Origin: Strigamia acuminata
Taxonomy: Eukaryota > Arthropoda > Chilopoda > Geophilomorpha > Linotaeniidae
DNA length: 64,000 nt
Direction of reading: 5' to 3'
Assembly: GCA_949358305.1 (NCBI GenBank)
Contig: OX442314.1
Span: 23,925,060 to 23,989,059, forward strand
Numbering within the stretch: position 1 is the stretch's first letter; each line of letters opens with the position of its first letter. Positions 47,981 to 54,951 of the stretch are shown one piece after another. A program made the position numbers and the translations under genes. The notes below the pieces were generated by a model, which was not told the origin of the DNA, ran no database searches, and worked only from the letters and a program-made list of their open reading frames with translations.

Positions 47981-48032
47981 GCTTGCGGGAAATTCGAATT
48001 CAATGTCACATTTTAATATCGTTAGTGTTATC

Positions 48033-49050
48033 ATGGACGTCCCACAAATTAAGATAGGCGAAAACGTGAGGTGAGGTGATGGTTTTTATTTTAAAATTTT
48101 TTTAAAATTTTTTTTTTATCTAGATGTAGCCTTTGCAACGAGCAAATTATGAAAGCACAGGTTTTTCGAATTCGAATTTCTTGTCAGAAAACCCAAATTT
48201 CAGTTTATCTGCAGCTGGTGATATTTATCATGTCTCAGTCATCGTTTGTCAAAATTGGAGAAAATGTGAAGTATGATAATATTTTTAATATTTTTATATT
48301 TTTTTAAAATTTTTTTTTTAAAATTTTTTTTTTAAAATTTTTTTTTTTAGATGTAAAAAATGTAACCAAGCAATTTCGAAAGCGGAAGTTTTTGTAAAGT
48401 TTCAGAGAACATCCGAAACTATAAATGAATATAGGGTCGGTTGTATCAGGGAATCTTGTAATTATACAAGTATTTCGTGTAAGTATTTGTTTAATGATTG
48501 ATTAATACGCTAAATTTAATACTTTTATTTTTTTTCAGGTTGTTGATGGAAAGCTAACAGTTGGTGCACTCGTTGATGTTGTGGATATAAATCATACTCG
48601 CTGCATTTTTGAATGCAGCTACTACAAATCAGGTTAAACCAATGGACGTTTATGTTGACCATGATGCAATCTTAATCGGAAGCGTGGAAACGCTAGACAT
48701 GTAGGAATTATAAATTCTTTTTTATATTAATACATCTATTGAAACAATACATCTACAGTCTACGGCTGACAACCGAATTAGGAGTAAATTTAAACTGTCA
48801 AAAATGTAAATTTGACATAGCAAAAAGTCACAAATTTATACGTCGCGCCCAGATATTTCATTTGGCATTTTATGCTGTGATCTGTCCACGCGAGAGTTGT
48901 GATAACATAATTTCATTTCTGGTATGTTTTCAACTTTTAACTTTTATAAGTTTTAAAATCATAATTTTTTTTTAGTTGTCCAGAGGTAGCTGCCAACAAT
49001 TAAGGGGGGAATCTTCAACGAAGTGGAGGAAATGGAAGTGGACTGATTAA
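48033..49050 (+). CDS. Unrecognised Cys-rich protein with repeated CxxC modules
   Basis: A tentative gene model. Exon 1 (48033-48070) reads MDVPQIKIGENVR. Exon 2 (48124-about 48269) continues CSLCNEQIMKAQVFRI, stays in frame into a second leader MSQSSFVKIGENVK. Exon 3 (48351-) gives CKKCNQAISKAEVFV followed by CIRESC. A third module lies further on at about 48770-48920 (NLNCQKCKFDIAKSHKF, then CPRESCDNIISF). The two first modules have an intron at the same place and phase between ENVR/K and the CxxC, so the module with its intron was duplicated. The joining of exons after 48475 is unresolved. CxxC knuckles about 35 residues before a Cx4C recall Yippee/Mis18-type zinc folds, but I cannot assign a family. 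Confidence 0.4.
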
Positions 49051-49072
49051 CTCCGGAAATTTCTGACGAGTT

Positions 49073-49455
49073 TCAATTGTTAGGAATAGAAAACGTACCT
49101 ATCAATTTTTTAAAAATTAAATTACATTTTTTCAATTTAAAATTAGAAATTTTAATTTTTCTTTTATTCATACCAACAGTGGCGATAGAGTAATACATTT
49201 GCTGCTCATTCGGGGTGTTAATGAACAAATCGTACGTTTGAATAAACTGCTCTTGATTCATTCGTGGAACGGAAGAAAGTGAGTCCTTATATCTTCACGT
49301 ATTAAACAATACCGGAGACTTTCTAACGTGCTTTGACTGTCCAAACTGATCGATTCGCCTGTAAAAAGTGAGAAAAATCAATAATTTAATTGACTTTCAA
49401 GTTAATTTTTTGTTACTTAACGCATTGTTCCAGATTCCTTGGTTGCAGCGGTTTC
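49073..49455 (-). pseudogene. Duplicated TBC1D9 3' exons (fragment)
   Basis: It repeats 41740-42085, including most of the exon with [12 protein letters not shown]. Compared with the parent it has a 12-bp deletion (four codons) and further substitutions, then jumps at about 49440 to sequence matching 42160. It lacks the rest of the gene and is not expected to be functional. Confidence 0.75.
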
Positions 49456-49571
49456 TCGTCAGATGGCACTAATCGACTTGTGATAGATTAAATCAGAATA
49501 CGGTAAAGACAACTTTTTTGACTTTTTAAGTGAAAATAATTAGCCCTAAACATTTTTGACTGTTTTAAACT
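49456..49571. repeat. Second copy of the 46569-46712 segment
   Basis: Contains cagatggcactaatcgactt and gccctaaacattt words shared with 46569-46712 in the same orientation. It directly adjoins the stop codon end of the CTR9-like gene. Confidence 0.75.
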
Positions 49572-51889
49572 GTCCTTTTGCGTTTCTGAATCGTGTTTGG
49601 TCCTTCCTCATCGGTAATCTTGCGTTTCCTAGACTTTTTTGACGCTGTCTCCTCTTCCCGTTTCACTTCTTCATCACGCATCATTCGTTCCTTCTGTTTC
49701 CGTCTCATCGCCTCTCTAATATTCTGCAGTTGCTTTTCTGCACACTCAGCTTCTTTTCTCTTCCATTCAAGGACCTCTTCTTTTTTCCGTTCTTGCAGCT
49801 TTGCATCACACTCAGCTTGCTTTCTGTTCGATTCGATGATCTTTCGATTTTTCTCTTCATTCTGCGTCTTCATTTTTTCCAACTGGCGCGCACGTGTGAC
49901 GTAATAAGTCGCGCGAATTTTAACATCTTTACACTTTTGCAACATATTTCGTGCCAAATCAAACAGATTCGGATCTCCGTGAACACTCAAATACTGAAAA
50001 TCTCTCTCGGCAATCCCCAACTCCTTAACAGCTTTAAGCACTGTCGACAATTCCGCCTTTTCAGCCTTCATGGCGCCGCCAGCCATTGTTTCCAACACCA
50101 CTGCCACATTAAAGCGCAACAAATTGTCTTCGGGAGCAATTCTCCGAGCTTTCAACAAAGTGGATTTGCAATCCACAAAACTGCCACTCTTGAAATACGC
50201 TCTGGCCAAGTACAAAAGAACCTGCACCGAAGACGGTTCCAACTCCAAACACTGCTTATACAATTGGATGGCTAAATGGAACTGTTTGTACTGGACGTAC
50301 ATATGCGCTAAATTAATTCGCGCATCAGCAAACTCGGCGGTGGTTTCCCGAACTAAAAGGAACATTTCGCGCGCTTCCTCTAAGAACCCTTTGTACGCTA
50401 AGACACACCCAACGCCATTAGTCGCCCAAGCATTGTCGGGATCGTTTTTCAAAGCGTGCTGGTACATTTCAAGCGCTCGATCTTGGTATGTTTTAATTTT
50501 GTTTTTATCCACTTTCATGTGCAGCATCCCCAACCACACATTGCCCAATGCGATTAAAGCATACGAGTCGTTTTTCCCCTTTGGAATTTTCATTAAAATG
50601 CGTTCGTATATGCTTTGAGCCGGTCCTATTTCTAGCTTGGCAAAATGCATGTTTGCGATTAAAATCCACGCTTCTATATTCTCCTGATCGACGTTCAACG
50701 CTTCTTTGAAGTGGAAAGACGCGTCGAAAGTGTCGCCACGATCTCTGGCCATGCATCCGAGTCGCAGGTAGCAATCGAGATAATTTGGATGGTCACGTAA
50801 AACGCTCTGGTAGCAATTCGTAGCTTTGTCGAACTCTCGCAAGGCTTCGTAAACTCGCGCTAGGTTGTAAGTGGTTGTTACTGAAATCGCATTGAGCGCT
50901 GTTTTGCGCTTCGATATTTCCAACGATCCGACGTAGCATTTTTCTGCAGCTTTGAAATCGCCCAATCGGAATAACAATACGGCGATATTGTTTAATATTT
51001 CTGGCTGAACTTCGTCGCGGACATCTTTCTCAATGGCTTTTCTGTAAGCGTACAATGCCGTGTCAATGTCTTTGTTTTGGGTAAGTTGCGCTAATTCGAT
51101 CCAAGCTTCTACGTCGTCGGGACGTATTGCGGTGATTTGATTTAGACGTTTTATCGCTATTTCGCGTTTCTCTTGATCCGGCGATTTGGCGTACAACGAG
51201 GCGAGGATTTTCATCGCTTCGTAATTGTCGGGTTTTGATTTCAGAACGGTTTCGAAACATTTAGCCGCGTTTTCAAAATCGCCTTTTTGGATGTAGATTT
51301 TACCCAATCCGAAAAATGGTAGAACGAACTGCGAAGAAGCTAACTGAGTCGATTGGTGATAATATTTAAATGCTTGTTCGAAATCCTTTAAAACGTGAAA
51401 CACTCGTCCCAACTGATAGCAACTTTCGGCTTTGATTGCTTTGTTTTCGGTTTGCATGGCGCGAAGAGCTAAAACTTGCACGTTTTGATAATCCTTTTGA
51501 TTAAAGTAATGATTAGCCAAGTGGTTAAGAGTGATTGGATTCGCTGCATCAATCGCGTAGGCTTTCGATAAGAGTTGGACTCCACAACGAATCGATTCTG
51601 GCGTATTTAAATTGATGTACACGACAGATAGTGCTACTAAAGCCTCCACGCAACGCGGATGGTGGACGAGAGCTTGTTCGAATGCTTGTCGCGCGTTTGA
51701 GGGGTCGTTTAGTTTTGCGAAACAATGTCCTACCCCTAGAAGAACTGCAGCTTTGTGAGAGCCGGAAACGTGGGTTCGTAAAACTGCTTGGTAGAGTCTC
51801 AATGCTTGAGCGAAATCGTTTTTACTAAATGCAATGCAAGCTCTGTTTAAAGTTGACGGCATGGCACGAGTTGCAGCAACTGATTCCAT
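49565..51889 (-). CDS. CTR9: CTR9-like Paf1-complex TPR protein, intronless copy
   Basis: A 774-residue single-exon frame that aligns with the TPR core of CTR9, the scaffold of the Paf1 transcription-elongation complex. Shared blocks include GVQLLSKAYAIDAANPITLNHLANH, ESCYQLGRVFHVLKDFEQAF, FVLPFFGLGKIYI, DDVEAWIELAQL, YNLARVYEALREF and ALGNVWLGMLHM. The conserved part begins around residue 17, corresponding to about residue 160 of human CTR9 (1173 aa), so the N-terminal TPRs are absent. The C-terminus is a short Lys/Glu-rich coiled coil ending in a basic tail instead of the long acidic Ser-rich tail. Lack of introns in an intron-rich neighbourhood suggests a retrocopy, with a new 16-residue start MESVAATRAMPSTLNR. 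No poly(A) tract remains at its 3' side. A complete open frame implies recent origin or selection. Confidence 0.88.
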   Translation of the reverse strand: MESVAATRAMPSTLNRACIAFSKNDFAQALRLYQAVLRTHVSGSHKAAVLLGVGHCFAKLNDPSNARQAFEQALVHHPRCVEALVALSVVYINLNTPESIRCGVQLLSKAYAIDAANPITLNHLANHYFNQKDYQNVQVLALRAMQTENKAIKAESCYQLGRVFHVLKDFEQAFKYYHQSTQLASSQFVLPFFGLGKIYIQKGDFENAAKCFETVLKSKPDNYEAMKILASLYAKSPDQEKREIAIKRLNQITAIRPDDVEAWIELAQLTQNKDIDTALYAYRKAIEKDVRDEVQPEILNNIAVLLFRLGDFKAAEKCYVGSLEISKRKTALNAISVTTTYNLARVYEALREFDKATNCYQSVLRDHPNYLDCYLRLGCMARDRGDTFDASFHFKEALNVDQENIEAWILIANMHFAKLEIGPAQSIYERILMKIPKGKNDSYALIALGNVWLGMLHMKVDKNKIKTYQDRALEMYQHALKNDPDNAWATNGVGCVLAYKGFLEEAREMFLLVRETTAEFADARINLAHMYVQYKQFHLAIQLYKQCLELEPSSVQVLLYLARAYFKSGSFVDCKSTLLKARRIAPEDNLLRFNVAVVLETMAGGAMKAEKAELSTVLKAVKELGIAERDFQYLSVHGDPNLFDLARNMLQKCKDVKIRATYYVTRARQLEKMKTQNEEKNRKIIESNRKQAECDAKLQERKKEEVLEWKRKEAECAEKQLQNIREAMRRKQKERMMRDEEVKREEETASKKSRKRKITDEEGPNTIQKRKRTV

Positions 51890-51927
51890 TTCAATTCGTT
51901 TGGCAAATTTTAGCGGCTAGTGGTGAC

Positions 51928-51935
51928 TTTTTATA
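51928..51935 (-). promoter_or_regulatory. TATA box upstream of the CTR9-like gene
   Basis: On the minus strand TATAAAAA lies about 40 nt before the ATG at 51889, in the context ccgtataaaaagtcacc. That leaves room for a very short 5' leader. The downstream sequence ends the new 5' part of the retrocopy. Confidence 0.5.
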
Positions 51936-52527
51936 CGGTAGCTCAGAATAACGTAGACGTTGCTAAGCTCGCGAATTCGAGTTGTGATGAGTTTCTAATC
52001 ACGTTCCTTCTTTTTATATTAAATGGATATCGATAACGTCAACGATACGTAATTCATATAACGTACGGTCTACTTTGCGCAATTTCATGTAACGTTTGGT
52101 TTACGTTGCGTAATTTCAGGATGAAATAAGTGAAACCCACTTGTATCTTTTAGGAAGATTTTAAACAAAACAAACTGAGACGAAAAATTTGAAATATTGC
52201 ATGATTATGGAAATTGGAAATTGACTCGCACACTTTGCAATTTTATTTTCTAAGAATTTTATTTTATTTTTTAGCTTTTTAAATGTTATTTAATAAAAAG
52301 AAATTTAAGAACTGAGTTTCTTCTTGGAGTTTTTCCCTGGTGGTGTCATTCATTTCTGGCTGAATTTGAAACCAATTGTTTAGAGCCGCCATGACTGAAT
52401 TGCGACAACCCTATATTGTCACATCGGAGAGTAGCAGTTAGATTAACTACAGAATGGTATCTAAAAATATAAAGTATTACACCTATAAAATAGTAATGTA
52501 TAATATTTTGATTATTTTATTCTAGAA
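51936..52527. other. Region between CTR9-like and Ly6-like genes
   Basis: A divergent spacer. Two related words, cgcaatttcatgtaacgttt and ttacgttgcgtaatttcagg, occur at 52077-52125 as a short imperfect direct repeat. No other feature is supported. Confidence 0.4.
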
Positions 52528-53063
52528 ATGAGATTGCTCAAGCAGGGGATTATTATATGTTTACTGCTATTAGAAACGGGTATCTTTTATCGTCATTTAA
52601 AACATTGATATAATGATTGCTTAATTTTTGCAACATAAAAGGTCTTTCATTGAAGTGTTACGATTGCACCGACATTATGAATCGTAGAAAATATGAGAAC
52701 ACCTGCTCGTATTTCCCACGGAGAGTTTGTAAGAGAGACAGTTTGAAGACGTATTGCGGAAAAATTACAATCGGTCATTATTATTATTATAATTTATTAG
52801 ACAACAAATATTTGTATACATAACACATGCAACTTTAGCAAAATTTACTACGTATAGATGAAAATGTAATTCGATTTTGTGGGAGACTGAAATATCCTTT
52901 TGGACATCAAGACGAATGCGTGTGCTTAGAAAACGGAGTCGATCTGTGTCGTTGTTTTACTGATTGGTGCAATGGAAAAGATGACAAAATACGTCCGGTC
53001 ATGCTAACATTATTTACTGCTTTGCTTATATTAAAAGTTTTATTAAACTTTCAAACTAATTAA
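52528..53063 (+). CDS. Ly6/quiver-like GPI-anchored three-finger protein
   Basis: Three exons: 52528-52579, 52642-about 52810, 52839-53063. Exon 1 is a signal peptide (MRLLKQGIIICLLLLETG). The mature part starts LSLKCYDCTD, the classical Ly6 opening with two cysteines, and continues CSYFPRRVCKRDSLKTYC. Exon 3 gives RFCGRLKYPFGHQDECVC, then CRCFTDWCNG, with the invariant terminal Cys-Asn. A hydrophobic tail follows (MLTLFTALLILKVLL), as expected for GPI attachment. The exon 2 donor is not certain. This layout matches the arthropod Ly6 group that includes quiver/sleepless and boudin, which act at membranes in ion-channel regulation or septate junctions. The exact member cannot be told. Confidence 0.75.
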
Positions 53064-53376
53064 CTTATAAAAATAAATTCAAGTGCTGAGCTCTCTGCAT
53101 GCCCTTTTAGCCGATACAAAGGCCGATCTTAGACTGGAACAGTTTGGACAGTAACATTCTGTAATCAAGCGCATTATGCTACAATTAACTGCAGCATCTG
53201 CATCCGGTGACGATTATTAAGGAAAATTGTAATAGCGCTTTTGATATTAAAGTTAGGAGATAGGACAATTTCTTTATCTTTTTATGGTAAATATCACAAG
53301 TTTTTCTTGGTTTGTGACACTAGAGAAGCGAGGGACTCGTGTTTGTTTTTCAGACCTTTGCAATGGAATAACCATA
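53064..53376. other. 3' flank of the Ly6-like gene up to the DIRS element
   Basis: Contains a short open frame (SLSFYGKYHKFFLV, CDTREARDSC) running into the DIRS insertion. It could be the remnant of an exon, but no domain is assignable and no continuation is seen on the far side of the insertion. Confidence 0.35.
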
Positions 53377-53425
53377 AATTGAATATTTTGCTAAGTTATG
53401 ACACAAAATATGAATTATATAAAGA

Positions 53426-53558
53426 GGCAATAAATGTTGTTTAACTATTGGCTTGTCCAATTAATTTAATATTTACTAGTACTTAAAAGAAAAACCAGGT
53501 GGAGGGCTTGACCTCTACTTATGGTCTAGCCCGAGACCTGACCCCCAGTCCAATTTTA
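53426..53558. repeat. DIRS left inverted terminal repeat
   Basis: 133 bp, identical by eye to the reverse complement of 58435-58567. The outer 50 bp (53377-53425) is not in the right end but is copied in the internal complementary region. Confidence 0.92.
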
Positions 53559-53744
53559 AGGAACTGAGGAATAAAACAAGTAGTTTCAGAAATAAAACTT
53601 TATTTACTGAAAACATCAAGGAGAGGTGACGGATCGACTTTATTGGCGATCTGAAAATACAATAAAAAACCATAAACAAATGTTGTTAGGGTGGTCAAGA
53701 TATCTATCAACCAAAAACATAAAATCCAAATGAGGGTGGGAAAT

Positions 53745-53845
53745 AACAACATTTATTGCCTCTTTATATAATTCATATTTTGTGTCATAACTTAGCAAAA
53801 TATTCAATTATATTACAGCATAGGCAATAAATGTTGTTTAACTAT
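53745..53845. repeat. DIRS internal complementary region
   Basis: 53745-53809 is the reverse complement of the left end (53377-53441). 53805-53845 is the reverse complement of the right end (58544-58585). The two halves meet at CAATT. In the DIRS replication model this region templates the circle junction. Confidence 0.9.
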
Positions 53846-54813
53846 AGGCTCTTCGTAGCCTCTAAAACAGTAGAAGTAAAATCAGTCGAAATTCTCTCGA
53901 CTGGATGATTATAAAATTTGAAAAATATCGAGGCAGAGGACCAATCTGCCGCTCGAAGGATGTGAGATAAATTAACTCCTTTTGACCAAGCAAAGGAAGT
54001 GGCGGCTGCACGGGTAGAATGGGCCGAAAAAATAGCAGTGTTTACTCCTGCCATGGACAAGGTTTCCTTGATCCACCTGGCAATAGTGGAAGAAGTGACC
54101 GGTCCAAAAGGACGTGAGGACGCCAAAAAGAATTGAAGAGAGGATCCGCGAAAAGCGGCTGAGTGTTTTAAATAAAATTTAATGGCCTCGACCGGACATA
54201 ATTCCTCGTCCTCGAAACGGGGTAGAACGAAAGGGACTGTAGAGGAGGATTTTCTCTTTCCTAGGAGAGGAAAAACACAAGAGTTAGCTGAAAAAACTAC
54301 TTTGGATGATAAGAGTTTGAGATCTGAAGCCCTTCCTGCTAAGGAAAGGGCCAAGAGTGTGGCGATATGACGATTAATCTCTAACTTGGAGAAGGTAGGA
54401 AGTAAAAGAAACCGTGACTTAAGGAAGAGAAGAACCGGGCCTACATGCCAAATGGAGGAATATTTCGGAATTTGTGGACGCGAATTTGCGATGCCTTTCA
54501 TGACGCGCCTGATAAGTGGGTGAGAACCTAGATCAATTGAAGAAATTAAACTGATGGTCTGAGAAATAGCCGAACGATGGGCATTTATTGTGCTAAGCGC
54601 AAAATTATCAGTAAAAAGAGAAGAAAGGTAATTTGCCAACTTTATGGCAGATGGGCGAACAGGGTCAACATTGTTTCGTGTAGACCAGTGGAGCCAAGAC
54701 TTCCAGTGTCCGTCGTAGATCTTATTTGATGAGGACTGCCAGGAACACCCCACCAATTTGGAAGCGTTCGTTGAAAGACCTCCGTTTCCGAGGGAACCGA
54801 TGACAGTTTCCAT
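53842..54813 (-). CDS. DIRS tyrosine recombinase
   Basis: A 323-residue recombinase. Catalytic residues are visible: Arg in SLAGRASDLKLL, the H-x-x-R box in SAHSTRAAATSFAW, and the tyrosine in FFKFYNHPVE. An N-terminal SAM-like core-binding part (WKSWLHWSTRNN, SAIKLANYLSSLF) precedes it. It should resolve and integrate the circular DNA intermediate. The frame is the same as that of Pol and is open upstream to a single UAA at 54952-54954, so it might also be made by readthrough. Confidence 0.93.
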   Translation of the reverse strand: METVIGSLGNGGLSTNASKLVGCSWQSSSNKIYDGHWKSWLHWSTRNNVDPVRPSAIKLANYLSSLFTDNFALSTINAHRSAISQTISLISSIDLGSHPLIRRVMKGIANSRPQIPKYSSIWHVGPVLLFLKSRFLLLPTFSKLEINRHIATLLALSLAGRASDLKLLSSKVVFSANSCVFPLLGKRKSSSTVPFVLPRFEDEELCPVEAIKFYLKHSAAFRGSSLQFFLASSRPFGPVTSSTIARWIKETLSMAGVNTAIFSAHSTRAAATSFAWSKGVNLSHILRAADWSSASIFFKFYNHPVERISTDFTSTVLEATKSL

Positions 54814-54951
54814 GCGGCCAGCTGCAGGGATCGCGCTAGGAGAAGCGGATGGGGTTGTTTCAGCGCATTCGTCAAAAGATTCGGGAGTTGGGGCAACCGT
54901 ATCGGGGATTCCGTCGATAGGGACCAGAGAAGCTGAAAAATAAATCTCGAT

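Noticed and set aside
49730-50618. Plus-strand open frames of about 180 codons opposite the CTR9-like gene
   Set aside because: They are shadows of the intact CTR9 coding frame on the other strand.
53241-53444. A short open frame next to the DIRS element as a separate gene
   Set aside because: It runs from host sequence into the DIRS end and has no recognisable domain, start context or splice sites.
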